DNA from: Mesorhizobium onobrychidis
GTDB lineage: Bacteria; Pseudomonadota; Alphaproteobacteria; Rhizobiales; Rhizobiaceae
Reading direction: 5' to 3'
Length of the DNA stretch: 64,000 nt
Assembly (NCBI RefSeq): GCF_024707545.1
Contig: NZ_CP062229.1
Location: 3,763,501 to 3,827,500 of the forward strand
Position 1 is the stretch's first letter, and every line of letters starts with the position of its first letter. Under the pieces are notes generated by a model. It was not told the origin of the DNA, ran no database searches, and worked only from the letters and a program-made list of their open reading frames with translations. Positions 51,289 through 60,433 of the stretch are shown piece after piece. A program made the position numbers and the translations under genes.

Positions 51289-52253
51289 CCCAATCACCGC
51301 ATGCCTCGACTGCCTCGGATAAGAAGGCACTTGCCGAGACCAGAAGCTCAAGCGCGACGGCGAAAAAGAAGGTCCTGGTCGTCGGCGCCACAGGGTTCCT
51401 CGGAGCCAAGATTCTCCGCAACCTGGCGCATGCTGCGAATGCGACCGTCGTTGCGATGTCGCGTAAAGGCGCGCCCTCAAATGAGAGCGCCGATGTCGAA
51501 TGGGTGCGCGGCGACCTGATGGATCCAGCTTCATTGGATCGTGCTTTGCAGGGCGTGGACGTCGTCGTCAGCTCGGCCAACAGTTACATGAAGGGAAGCC
51601 TCGACACGGATTTCCAGGGCAACAAGAATCTTATAGAGGCGGCAGCGAGAGCCAATGTCAGCCGATTTGTCTTTCTTAGCATCGTCAGCTGCGAGGCTGT
51701 GTCAGCAGTGCCGCATTTCCACGCCAAGAAAGTGGCCGAGGATCTGATCAAGGCCTCCGGTGTGCCATATGTATTTGTCCGCGCGCCCACATTTCTCGAT
51801 CAAAGCTCAGACATCATTGCGAAGGGTGTGAAAGCTGGCCGGTTCCTGACGTTGGGCGATAAGACCACGAGATGGTCCTATGTGCTGACAGATGATCTGG
51901 CCTCATATCTAGCCAAAGCCGCGACGTTTCCTGGTAGTGAGATCAACAACCAAACGATCGATGTCGGCTGGCGCGATGGCCCCAAGAGCCAGCAAGAGAT
52001 CGCCGATCTCGTCTCCGAGGTTGTCAAGAAAAGTCTCAAGGTGCGGGTTGTGCCGTGGCTGGTTTTCCGCGTGCTCGCACGCCCGGTAAAGCTGTTTTCC
52101 GAGCTTGGGTATGATCTGATCCAGATGTTCCTGTTCTTCAAGAAGGGCGTCTATGTTTCGAACATTTCGAAGCAAGAGCACTTCTTTGGACCCGCGCCTT
52201 CACCCCGAGATGCGATCACGCGATGGACGAAAAGTCAGCATCTAATTTCGTGA
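51285..52253 (+). CDS. NAD(P)-binding SDR/NmrA-like protein
   Basis: A 322-residue atypical SDR. GATGFLGAKIL gives the nucleotide-binding loop, DVEWVRGDLMDPASLDRAL the acidic adenine-binding strand, and RFVFLSIVS with a downstream HAKKVAEDLI the active-site area. These proteins act on quinones, flavonoids or sense redox state. A TTG start at 51285 overlaps the ene-reductase stop as TTGA. Cotranscribed with the ene-reductase. Confidence 0.78.
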   Translation: MTQSPHASTASDKKALAETRSSSATAKKKVLVVGATGFLGAKILRNLAHAANATVVAMSRKGAPSNESADVEWVRGDLMDPASLDRALQGVDVVVSSANSYMKGSLDTDFQGNKNLIEAAARANVSRFVFLSIVSCEAVSAVPHFHAKKVAEDLIKASGVPYVFVRAPTFLDQSSDIIAKGVKAGRFLTLGDKTTRWSYVLTDDLASYLAKAATFPGSEINNQTIDVGWRDGPKSQQEIADLVSEVVKKSLKVRVVPWLVFRVLARPVKLFSELGYDLIQMFLFFKKGVYVSNISKQEHFFGPAPSPRDAITRWTKSQHLIS

Positions 52254-52337
52254 TGCATAATGGGCCGGCATTTCAAGAGTATCGAGATGGGGGCAGCTGT
52301 CTTTCAGCCAAATCAGAGAACGATGGGTGAAGGGCAC

Positions 52338-53311
52338 ATGGTGAGTGATCCGACAGCGCTTAAAACGCCAGAGCAGGTGATCCCCGTGCCGACGACTTTA
52401 AGTCCGCAGGCCCAAACCTATTTGACGCAGAGAACCGCTCAGCTGGCCGCCTCCGGTCAGACGCACGTAGAGCCGCAAGAGCTCTCGGAACTTGTAGATC
52501 CCATGGTTAACATGATGCGGCCGCTCGCAGCCGGGTTCCAGGGATCGGCGACGGTGATTGCGTTGCCGAGCGGCGCAGAACTCCACCGAGCCAAACCGGA
52601 GGGAACCAGGGGACGCCGCGCGGAAGTAGCTTACTTCGACATCCATGGCGGCGGCTTCGTCGTCGGCGGTGGCGAGATGTGCGCTCTGACCGCGAAGCTG
52701 GAGGCCGCCGATTACGGTGCGGAAGTATTCTCGGTCGACTACAGGATGCTCCCTGATCATCCTTATCCGGCTGCCCTGGACGATTGCCTTGAGGCATATA
52801 CCGAGATCCTGAAGAGTTATCCGCCATCGGCATTGGTTGTAGCGGGCACCTCAGCTGGAGGAAATCTCGCTGCGGCCCTGTCGCTCCGCGCCCGCGACGA
52901 GGGCTTGCCGCTTCCCACGGGCCTGTTCCTGTTCACCCCCGCGCTCGATCTCACGCTCGCAGGCGACAGCCACCAGACGAACCGCTTCCTCGACGTGAAC
53001 CTCTACGGCGGCGTGGACTACATTCGCAGCTACGCCGGCGCGGAGGTTCTCGAACATCCCCATGTCTCTCCCCTGTTCGGAAACGTCGAGTTGGGCTGGC
53101 CCCAGACGCTTCTGGCGACGGAACACGCGACCTGCTTCTGTCCGATACGGTGCGCATGCACCGAGCCCTTCGGAATGCAGGCGCGACGGCCGAACTCCAC
53201 GTTATCGAAGCTGGTCCTCACGGCGGATTCCTGGGAGCTTCCCCAGAAGACGCCGAGATCATGGCGGAGGCTCGTCGGTTCACCTATTTGGCCTGGGGCG
53301 TTCCGACCTGA
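52338..53311 (+). pseudogene. HSL-type alpha/beta hydrolase, frameshifted near the end
   Basis: The first 260 residues have DIHGGGFVVGG (oxyanion HGGG) and VAGTSAGGN (nucleophile Ser). After LLATEH the frame departs from the family. Restoring one G to the GG at 53120-53121 gives GTRDLLLSDTVRMHRALRNA and then IEAGPHGGF, with the missing catalytic Asp and His, and a stop at 53309-53311. The present frame ends at 53381. A recent single-base loss or a sequencing error is likely. The start at 52338 follows GGTGAAGGGCAC. Confidence 0.75.
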
Positions 53312-53386
53312 TGTAGGGGCATCGTTAGATAGCCGAGATCGTTCCAACTCGGGTCGCATGCTTGCCAAATGGATCGACTAGCCATT

Positions 53387-53848
53387 TCACAGGCCACTCA
53401 TGATCAGTTTCCCGACCGCCAGCTCGCTCGGCAAATAGCCGCTGTATTTGGGCACGCTATCGGGCATGTCCAGCACACGACGGTGATAGAATATGTCGAT
53501 CCGAACCGGCGGCAGCCGGGCCTCGGGCTCGAAGTTGGCCGCCGGAATGAACATCACCTTGAACGGCCCGACGCCCGCAACCTCCACAACCGGCTTGCCG
53601 CAGGTCCTGCAGACCCCGCGATTGAAGTTCGGCGGCGGGCGGTATTTCCTGAATGAGATATTGCCGGCGTTTTTCAGCACGACATCCTTGGCGCGAACGG
53701 CGACCACATCCGCAAACGGTTTGCCGTTGAACGCCTGGCAGATCAGGCAGTGGCACCGGAACCTGGCTTTCGGCGAGGTCTGTACCTCGAACGAGCAGGC
53801 GCCGCATTCGCATGAGCCGGGTAGCGGCAACGACGTGTCGGTGGTCAT
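53387..53848 (-). CDS. GFA-family (glutathione-dependent formaldehyde-activating-like) protein
   Basis: A 153-residue zinc protein with the GFA cysteine pattern: GSCECGACSFEV, RCHCLICQ and GVCRTCGKP. The original enzyme joins formaldehyde to glutathione, but most family members have other or unknown roles. The ATG at 53848 follows TGGGGAGCATCAGCAC. It is downstream of the aldehyde dehydrogenase gene on the same strand, with a 41-bp gap, so aldehyde detoxification is a reasonable shared role. Confidence 0.82.
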   Translation of the reverse strand: MTTDTSLPLPGSCECGACSFEVQTSPKARFRCHCLICQAFNGKPFADVVAVRAKDVVLKNAGNISFRKYRPPPNFNRGVCRTCGKPVVEVAGVGPFKVMFIPAANFEPEARLPPVRIDIFYHRRVLDMPDSVPKYSGYLPSELAVGKLIMSGL

Positions 53849-53889
53849 GTGCTGATGCTCCCCAGCTTGATTTGATGTCGGCATGCTGG

Positions 53890-55317
53890 TCACCGGAGCA
53901 TCATGTCGAGGATGGTATCGATCGGCGGTCTGAAGGGCGCGCGCAGAAGGTTGGAGAGGTTCCACCGGCCCTGCTCATAGATTCCCTTGGCATGGCTGAG
54001 CGTACGGAAGCCTTCGATGCCATGGTACGCCCCCATGCCGCTGGGACCGACACCGCCGAAAGGCAAGTCATCCTGGGCGATGTGCATGATTGTGCCGTTG
54101 ATGGTGACGTTGCCGGAGGTCGTTCGGCTCAGCACCTCGCGCCGGTTTTCGTCATCGGCGCCGAAATAGTAGAGCGCGAGCGGCCGGGGCCGGGCGTTCA
54201 CATAGGCAATCGCTTCTTCGATGTCGCGGTAGGGAAAAACCGGCAGCACCGGGCCGAAGATTTCCTCATGAGCGATGCGCATGTCGTCTGTGACGCCGAG
54301 CACGACGGTTGGCGCCAGCGTGTTGGGGCGACGGGACGCCTCGCTGGACCGGTTGCCGACCTCGATGATCTGCGCTCCTTTGGAGCGGGCATCGTCGATA
54401 AGGCTCTGGAGCCGGGCATAGTGCCGCTCGTTGATGATCGAGGTGTAATGCTCGCTCGTCGGGCCGTCGGCATAGAAGGACGCCACCTTCCGATCATATG
54501 CCTTGACGAATGCGTCAACCTCGCTTTCGTGAACGAGTGCGTAGTCCGGGGCGATGCAGGTTTGTCCGGCGCTGAGCAGCTTTCCATAGACGATTGACGC
54601 CGCCGCCTGGTCGAGGGTGTGGCCCTTGGCAACGATGCTGGGCGACTTGCCCCCGAGCTCGAGGGTAACCGGAACGAGGTTGTCGCTTGCGGCCTTCATC
54701 ACCGATCGTCCTACGGCAGTGCTCCCGGTGAAAACCAGGTGGTCGAACGGGAAGGCTGAGAAAGCCGTCCCCACCGCCGCATCGCCAGTGACCATCGCGA
54801 ACTGATCTTCGGAAAAGATCTCGCCGAGCATCTTTGCGAGCAGCGCATTGGTGGCGGGCGTGAACTGCGAGGGTTTCAGCATCACCCGGTTTCCGGCGGC
54901 GATGGCCGTTACGGCCGGCAACAGCGCGAGGTTCACCGGATAGTTCCACGGCGACATCACGCCGACGACACCAAGCGGCTGGTATTCGATGCGGGCGCTG
55001 CCCATTCGCATATGCAGGGCGACGTGGCGGCGGGTCGGCACCATGAATTTGCGAAGGTTGCGGATCAGATACTTTGTGCCCTCGGCGCCCCCTCCGACCT
55101 CCATAATCGCCGTCTCGTACCTCGAGCGATGCCCGAAATCGGTATTGATGGCGTCCTCGATCGCTTTGCGGTGCCCGACGATCGCGGCCCTGAACCTGGT
55201 CAGATCAGCGCGTCGCTGCGCCAGCGAAGGCGCTCCGTCACGCAGGAAGGCAGCACGCTGGCTGGCGAGGAGACTGCCCAGCCGATCAGCGTCGGTGATG
55301 TTTGCCGTGGCGCTCAT
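53890..55317 (-). CDS. Coniferyl-aldehyde-dehydrogenase-like NAD(P) aldehyde dehydrogenase
   Basis: A 475-residue class 3-type aldehyde dehydrogenase. VTLELGGKSPS holds the general-base Glu, and SAGQTCIAPDY the nucleophilic Cys. GVVGVMSPWNYPVNLAL and FTGSTAVGRSVM bind cofactor. Sequence style resembles coniferyl aldehyde dehydrogenases, but broad aldehyde oxidation is equally possible. It is divergent from a TetR gene with a 16-bp palindrome in the gap, so it is likely repressed by that protein. Confidence 0.85.
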   Translation of the reverse strand: MSATANITDADRLGSLLASQRAAFLRDGAPSLAQRRADLTRFRAAIVGHRKAIEDAINTDFGHRSRYETAIMEVGGGAEGTKYLIRNLRKFMVPTRRHVALHMRMGSARIEYQPLGVVGVMSPWNYPVNLALLPAVTAIAAGNRVMLKPSQFTPATNALLAKMLGEIFSEDQFAMVTGDAAVGTAFSAFPFDHLVFTGSTAVGRSVMKAASDNLVPVTLELGGKSPSIVAKGHTLDQAAASIVYGKLLSAGQTCIAPDYALVHESEVDAFVKAYDRKVASFYADGPTSEHYTSIINERHYARLQSLIDDARSKGAQIIEVGNRSSEASRRPNTLAPTVVLGVTDDMRIAHEEIFGPVLPVFPYRDIEEAIAYVNARPRPLALYYFGADDENRREVLSRTTSGNVTINGTIMHIAQDDLPFGGVGPSGMGAYHGIEGFRTLSHAKGIYEQGRWNLSNLLRAPFRPPIDTILDMMLR

Positions 55318-55355
55318 GGTCCACTCCGATGTAGACGGAAGAAACTTAAGCCTTG

Positions 55356-55371
55356 ACTTAGGCGCCTAAGT
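55356..55371. promoter_or_regulatory. 16-bp palindromic TetR operator
   Basis: ACTTAGGCGCCTAAGT is a perfect 8+8 palindrome in the 96-bp gap between the divergent aldehyde dehydrogenase and TetR genes. The position suits a site through which the TetR protein controls both. Confidence 0.72.
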
Positions 55372-55413
55372 AGTCACTGTCAACAATGTAATCACAAGAA
55401 ACTTTGAGGTACC

Positions 55414-56025
55414 ATGCAGGACGCACCCAATCGCCCCTATCACCACGGCGATCTCCGTCGCGCGGTTATCGAGACGGCGTTGGATATGCTTCGGGAGGAG
55501 AAGGGCTGGCAGTTCACGCTGCGGGAAGTCGCTCGCCGGGCTGGCGTAAGCCACGCGGCACCCTACAAGCACTTTCCCGACAAAGCCGCGCTGCTTGCGG
55601 AGCTCGCCATGATCGGCTTCGACCGGCTGCGGGAGTCCCTATCGGCCGCCAAGCCCAAGGCGGCCAAAACTCTGCGCGACGAAATCACTCCGGTAGCTCA
55701 TGCCTTCGTCGCGTTCGGAACGGACAACCCGGCTCTCTACCGCCTGATGTTCAGCGCAGGGGAGGAGAAAGCCGCAGGAATGCATCTCAATGAGCGGGCG
55801 CTCGCGGTCTTCGATGTGGCGCTCGAAATCCTGCGGCGCGGCCAGGCCGCGGGGAGCATTCGCAAGCGGCCGATAGAAGGTCAGGCGGCAGCCTGGTGGG
55901 GGCTCATCCACGGTATGACCATGCTTGCGATCGATGGGCTCTTGGTGCCCGAGAAAGTCGGATCAGCCCCCTTGGATGCGGCCTTGAGCACGCTGGTGGA
56001 AGGGCTGGGGAACCCAGCAACATGA
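55414..56025 (+). CDS. TetR-family transcriptional regulator
   Basis: A 203-residue regulator. The N-terminal HTH is LREVARRAGVSHAAPYKHFP (about residues 34-53), the recognition helix of TetR proteins, and the C-terminal domain resembles TetR_C_33 (RLMFSAGEEKAAG). The upstream palindrome and divergent aldehyde dehydrogenase suggest repression relieved by an aldehyde or aromatic ligand. Confidence 0.87.
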   Translation: MQDAPNRPYHHGDLRRAVIETALDMLREEKGWQFTLREVARRAGVSHAAPYKHFPDKAALLAELAMIGFDRLRESLSAAKPKAAKTLRDEITPVAHAFVAFGTDNPALYRLMFSAGEEKAAGMHLNERALAVFDVALEILRRGQAAGSIRKRPIEGQAAAWWGLIHGMTMLAIDGLLVPEKVGSAPLDAALSTLVEGLGNPAT

Positions 56026-56040
56026 CGTTCCGGATGCTGT

Positions 56041-56280
56041 TCAGTCGACCTGTTCAATCTGCGGGCCTGGTTCGACCGGCGCAGCCGGCGTGCAATCCTG
56101 CCCCTTGCATTCCTCGACAGGGTTATCGGCTGGTGGAAGGCAGTTTTGGCCTTCGCAATGAACTGCCGGCTCCGGCGCTTCTACATGGTTAGGCGGAACG
56201 AGCTGATCCTCAGCGCGAACGGCCGGCATTGCTACGCTGATCATGCCCGTGCACAAGAGCGCAATCCCAAGCAATTTCAT
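56041..56280 (-). CDS. Hypothetical small exported protein with CxGQxC repeats
   Basis: A 79-residue protein with a signal peptide (MKLLGIALLCTGMISVAMPA, cleavage near VRA) and a short Pro/Glu-rich mature part. CEGQNCLPPADNPVEE and CKGQDCTP form two CxGQxC units, probable disulfide or metal sites. No family is recognised. It is convergent with the TetR gene. The start follows GGGAGGCGAAA. Confidence 0.6.
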   Translation of the reverse strand: MKLLGIALLCTGMISVAMPAVRAEDQLVPPNHVEAPEPAVHCEGQNCLPPADNPVEECKGQDCTPAAPVEPGPQIEQVD

Positions 56281-56591
56281 TTTCGCCTCCCTGTCTGGCA
56301 GCGAGCTGTACCCTACACTTTCAAGCTGCGGCCGAATCCTCTAAGCCGCGAACGACGTTAACACCGGGTTTCAGTGCTGGCCGGAAGGGAGCGGGCCGAA
56401 TGATCAGCCTGTCGCATGTCGGACGCAGGCCGGATAGGCGGCTGCGGTCGATGCGGTGGGTCGGGCGGATCAGCGGCACATCGGCGAGGGACGCTTGGAT
56501 TGGCCGGATCGGCCTACAGACTTTCGCCACGTACGAAAGCGGCTCTGGAGTGGAACCGCGTGTAAGCGGCGTTCGCAATTTTGATCTGAAG
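56281..56591. other. Region upstream of duplicated segment, no confident gene
   Basis: An open frame from 56400 runs through this stretch into the 309-bp duplicated segment but shows no recognisable domain before VRNFDLKW. Start signals are not clear. Confidence 0.35.
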
Positions 56592-56898
56592 TGGCTCCCC
56601 GGGCTGAACGAAACTGCGAACTACGAACTGCCGATCCCCCTCGAAACTACGCCACAGCCCACTATCAAGATTCGGAAGCGCGACCGCGAGCGCGCTGAGC
56701 GCACCCGATTGGCCGGCGGGCCGAAGCCATCCCTCAGAGCGCGCTGTCGCACTCGTACGCGAAAAGGGTGAAGTGCGAACGTGCGATCTAACCGACATTG
56801 GAATTCCCCGCTGTTATCTGGCCCGCATGTGCGATGAGGGTCTGCTCGTCAAGGTCGGCTACGGCATTTATCGCGCCGCCGATCAGGAGGCGGCATGA
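56592..56898 (+). pseudogene. AbiEi-like HTH segment, copy B, frameshifted
   Basis: Paralogue of 48790-49098. The first half reads WLPGLNETANYELPIPLE, matching WLPELNGTANFESPIALK in copy A. A 2-bp deletion in CTCAGAGCGCG near 56735 breaks the frame before the winged helix. After it the sequence still encodes LTDIGIPRCYLARMCDEG and YGIYRAADQEAA with a stop at 56896-56898. Substitutions preserve the protein in both halves, so the break is recent relative to the duplication. Confidence 0.7.
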
Positions 56899-57057
56899 TC
56901 CGATCTTGGCCAATTCCCGGAGAATGGCAATGTCTGCAGCGGTTCGATCGCGCGAATAGAGGTTATGGCGGGGAATCGGCGACACGGCGCTGAAAATCCA
57001 TGTCGAATAAAATGATGCGGCGGGTTCTGGGCATCCGTTTCATCCAGCACCGGAGTG

Positions 57058-57243
57058 TTATTTCACGACCCACACACCCAACAGGGTGCAGCGTATGTGT
57101 CGAGAGGCCTCGCCGAGTTCATTTACGCGGGTTGCCATCGCCCCCAACAGGCGACTGGTGCCTTCGTGGCGCAGATCGTGGAAATACAAATCATCGATAT
57201 TCATTCCCGGAAGGCGCGTCGGAATGCGGTTCCAGATGATTTG
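57058..57243 (-). pseudogene. Tyrosine recombinase (integrase) remnant
   Basis: About 61 codons beginning QIIWNRIPTRLPGMN and including DDLYFHDLRHEGTSRLLGAM, the HxLRHE box with catalytic Arg of phage-type integrases. The following sequence is unlike the family and the catalytic Tyr segment is lost. A stop lies directly upstream in frame, so this is a decayed fragment of an integrase on the minus strand. Confidence 0.72.
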
Positions 57244-57350
57244 CCATTATAGGGAAGGATGGACCTTCGTCCGCAGTGGCCAAACGCTGTTCTTCGATTA
57301 TGTTCCTGCCAAACTTGATGACTTGCTCGCGATTGAGGTCGGCCAGGCAG

Positions 57351-57425
57351 GTTCTCGCCTACAACATGAAGCGGATGATCAACATCTTCGGCGTCAAACG
57401 ACTCATGCAGACCATTGCCGCCTAA
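57351..57425 (+). pseudogene. Transposase C-terminal remnant
   Basis: 24 codons, VLAYNMKRMINIFGVKRLMQ then TIAA and stop. These match the very end of IS5/IS1182-type transposases (LAYNLTRVMNIxGIKxLxxA). Nothing upstream is in frame. It lies 108 bp from the integrase relic. Confidence 0.65.
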
Positions 57426-57771
57426 TCAGAACCAGCCACCGGCCCGCATCCAAAACCTGCCTGCGAACCCGTCGTCCCGAACGATGTGCGCGCAGCCGCG
57501 TTTTCACACGGTCTCGGTCAAAGCGGTCATTCGCCAACGTCTGTTTCGCGCCCAAAAAATGCCTTCCACCGACGTTTGCATACGAATGGACCGGCCGCGC
57601 GGTTCGGGACCAACAAGACCTTTGCCGATAGCACTTCCCCAAAGAGCAATATCGTGACGACGAAACGTGAGGTAGAAATGGCCTGACGGCGGCTATGCTC
57701 AATCGGCAGAATCCGGGCACGAACCGCGAAGTCGACGCCGAGGTCGTTGGCGCCATACGGGACAATGAATT
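57426..57771. other. Region without a confident gene
   Basis: About 346 bp of low coding quality. It shares CCCCAAAGAGCAATATCG (near 57643-57660) with CCCCAAAGAACAATATCG near 59935-59952, one mismatch in 18. Frames on both strands lack family likeness; it may be a dispersed rhizobial noncoding repeat. Confidence 0.35.
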
Positions 57772-58596
57772 TTGAGGACACTTACGCGGTTATTCCAGAG
57801 ATTTCTCATCGTCTGTCTGGGAGTAGTCAGCGTTTGGCTCATAGTCTTTATCGTTTTCGATACTGCGGACCACAGACTTCCATGGGTCCTAGCCGTAGGT
57901 CTTACCTACGGGCTTGCTGCCTATGTCATTTTGCCAAACGTAGTCCGAATGGGCCTTAAGGTTCTGCACCGGAGACTCATTCCTAGATACTCAATCACCG
58001 GAGACGGCTTGCCCGGCGATCCAGTAAATCTAGTCCTGATCGGGACCCGTCAACAACTCTGCGATGCATTTGCAGCAGCGGGCTGGTCAACGGCTGATCG
58101 TTTGGGGGTTGCAAGCTCGTGGTGGATGGTACGAGCGTTCCTGCTCAACTCTTCGTATCCCACTGCCCCATTCAGCACGCTCTATCTCTTTGGACGAAGG
58201 CAGGACATAGGTTTTCAACAGCCCATCAACGACAGTCCGCGCAAGCGCCATCATATCCGCTTCTGGGCGCTGAGCCTCTCCCACTCGAGCGACGATATCA
58301 CGGCAGCAAGCTTCTGGCTGAATACGGATAGACCGCCGACCGATCAGCGTGTCCTGTGGGTCGGGGCGGGCACCAGAGATACCGGATTATCGCTAACCAG
58401 GCTGACGCTCCAAGTGACACACGCTACCGATTCAGACACGAATGCTGAACGAGACTACATAGTCACCCAGCTGAAGACGAAGCGGGTGATCGGGGATGTC
58501 GTATTGCACCAGTCCGGTTCACGTCTGCAGACCGGAAAGGTCAACCATTACATTACCGATGGTGAGATCGCCTTCGCCAGCTTGATAGAGAATTGA
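57772..58596 (+). CDS. LssY C-terminal domain protein
   Basis: A 274-residue protein from a TTG at 57772, the only plausible start. Two N-terminal hydrophobic helices (FLIVCLGVVSVWLIVFIVF and VLAVGLTYGLAAYVILP) precede an LssY_C domain: GDPVNLVLIGTRQQLCDAF, SSYPTAPFSTLYLFGR and FWLNTDRP are typical. The domain is often attached to PAP2 phosphatases near secretion systems; here it is alone. By eye GC is lower than in the first half of the window. Confidence 0.7.
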   Translation: MRTLTRLFQRFLIVCLGVVSVWLIVFIVFDTADHRLPWVLAVGLTYGLAAYVILPNVVRMGLKVLHRRLIPRYSITGDGLPGDPVNLVLIGTRQQLCDAFAAAGWSTADRLGVASSWWMVRAFLLNSSYPTAPFSTLYLFGRRQDIGFQQPINDSPRKRHHIRFWALSLSHSSDDITAASFWLNTDRPPTDQRVLWVGAGTRDTGLSLTRLTLQVTHATDSDTNAERDYIVTQLKTKRVIGDVVLHQSGSRLQTGKVNHYITDGEIAFASLIEN

Positions 58597-58704
58597 CAAA
58601 GGAAGATCTATACCGTCGCCCCTCCATTGGATCCGAGGACACGTGCGCCGAGATCAACAAGTGGCCGACAGTTGAGCTCGAAACGGGATGTGGGGAGAAG
58701 GTCG

Positions 58705-59784
58705 ATGAGAATTGCGCAACCAGCTACGTTCTGGATTGGGGTTTCCGCAGTCGCCTTGGTTGCGCTGGTGCTGTTGCGCGAAATCCTGCTGCCATTTGTC
58801 ATAGGCACATTGCTCGCCTATCTCCTCGTTCCGGCGGTCGACAGGTTGGAGCGGTTCGGGATCAATCGAACCCTTGCAGCACTAGCCGTCTTCTTGCCGC
58901 TGATCGTGGGTATTATCGGGGTAATGTTGGTCATGCTCCCGGTAATTATTGGCGAACTCAGATTTTTTGTTGAGGAGTTTCCCCGCTACATCACGCGTCT
59001 GCAGTCCCTTGCGACCGATGCAAGTGGCCCCTGGATGCGTAGTGTCATGGGTGAGAATCTTCACATCGAGCAATCGTCTGTCGATGTCGTGAGGACGGTG
59101 GGCAGCAAATGGCTCGACGGCGTCGTTACCTCGCTATGGTCGAGCGGAAGAGCCTTGATTTCCCTTCTTTCCCTGCTCGTTGTCACGCCAATCATCGCCA
59201 TCTATCTCGCGATCGACTGGCATCGAATGATTGCAACGGTCGATGGCTGGTTTGCTCCGGAGTACCGCGACGATATTCGGGCGCTGGGGCGCGAAATGCA
59301 CGATACTGTTGCCGGCTTCGTGCGCGGTCAGGTCGTCATCTGCCTCGTTCTTGCCGTCATTTATGCCGCTGCTTTGAAGCTGACCGGACTCAACCATGCC
59401 ATTTTGATCGGCATCACTGCAGGCCTCATCAGTTTCGTTCCCTATCTCGGGGCAGCCACCGGTATCTTGGTGTCCGTATGCGTTGCGGTGGACCAGTTCT
59501 GGCCCGATTGGGCACCTGTCGCTGTTGTGGGGGGCATCTTCATCGTTGGTGAAATGCTTGCCGACTATGTGCTGTCGCCGCGCCTCATCGGTCGTCGCGT
59601 CAACCTCAATCCAGTCTGGATGATGTTTGCGCTGTTCGCCTTTGGGTGGCTGTTTGGCTTCATCGGTGTCTTGCTAGCGATACCAATCGCGGCTTCGCTA
59701 GGTGTTATCCTGCGCTTCGCGAGGCGGAAATCTCTAGCAAGCGCGGGTCACGACGTTTCAGCCGGTTCTAGCACGGAACAGTGA
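58705..59784 (+). CDS. AI-2E/PerM family membrane transporter
   Basis: A 359-residue inner-membrane protein with about eight helices. EILLPFVIGTLLAYLLVPAV is the first part, and AILIGITAGLISFVPYLGAA the most typical motif of the AI-2E (UPF0118) family. Members export peptides or ions; the AI-2 role is disputed. The ATG at 58705 follows GGGAGAAGGTCG. It is downstream of the LssY_C gene with a 108-bp gap. Confidence 0.85.
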   Translation: MRIAQPATFWIGVSAVALVALVLLREILLPFVIGTLLAYLLVPAVDRLERFGINRTLAALAVFLPLIVGIIGVMLVMLPVIIGELRFFVEEFPRYITRLQSLATDASGPWMRSVMGENLHIEQSSVDVVRTVGSKWLDGVVTSLWSSGRALISLLSLLVVTPIIAIYLAIDWHRMIATVDGWFAPEYRDDIRALGREMHDTVAGFVRGQVVICLVLAVIYAAALKLTGLNHAILIGITAGLISFVPYLGAATGILVSVCVAVDQFWPDWAPVAVVGGIFIVGEMLADYVLSPRLIGRRVNLNPVWMMFALFAFGWLFGFIGVLLAIPIAASLGVILRFARRKSLASAGHDVSAGSSTEQ

Positions 59785-60058
59785 CAAGACCGAAACTGGT
59801 GCCAGCTGTGTGGGTGCAGATTATGCACCGAACTCTGCAGGCGCGTTTGGCCTTCGAGAAATCAACCTACGGCCTTGCTACCAGTGCGCCGCCAGTAGCG
59901 AAGGTGAACGCGCCACACAGAAATCTCGCCGACTCCCCAAAGAACAATATCGCCATCCGAAAACGCTCCATAAGCTCCCGTTGCGTCAACTGACTATGTA
60001 ACCGAAGACTTTCCGCAGCTTAAGGAGCACTGGACTTGCCAGCGAGCGGCGATCGGCG

Positions 60059-60433
60059 CTGGAAACGACCCGCTGGTTCCTGTGGGCCACGTTCTTGTCA
60101 TTCCCGACCGGATTCATCGCGGTTCTGAGTGGCTGATATACCGCCGAGGTCGGCCAGCAGCCTTGGGTTGTTTACGGCCTCCTGAGGACTAGCGACGCAG
60201 TAACGCCATCGCTGACAACCCGTGACGTGGTCATTTCACTCACGGTCTATGCGGTAGTCTACGCGCTCTTCGCAGGTTTCGGCATCTTCTACATTTACAA
60301 GCTTCTCCGCGAAGGCCCGACCCTCGCTGCAGAGGCGATTCCGAATGCGACCGCGAGCCGACCGTTGGCGTTCGCCGACATAGCGGTCAGTGCGACCGGC
60401 GCCCAGACTGGACACGGAGACGGTCATGGTTGA
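60059..60433 (+). pseudogene. cydA: Cytochrome bd oxidase subunit I (CydA) remnant
   Basis: C-terminal part only: LETTRWFLWATFLSFPTGFI, then EVGQQPWVVYGLLRTSDAVT and the last helix. In the segment that should read SGWYTAEVG the Trp codon is TGA at 60134-60136. The haem-ligand region and most of the protein are missing. The stop overlaps the start of the cydB reading by 8 bp, as in intact operons. Confidence 0.8.

Noticed and set aside
57527..57781. 84-codon minus-strand frame
   Set aside because: It overlaps the start region of the LssY_C gene and shares a short word with the gap at 59.9 kb, so it is more likely a dispersed noncoding repeat than a gene.
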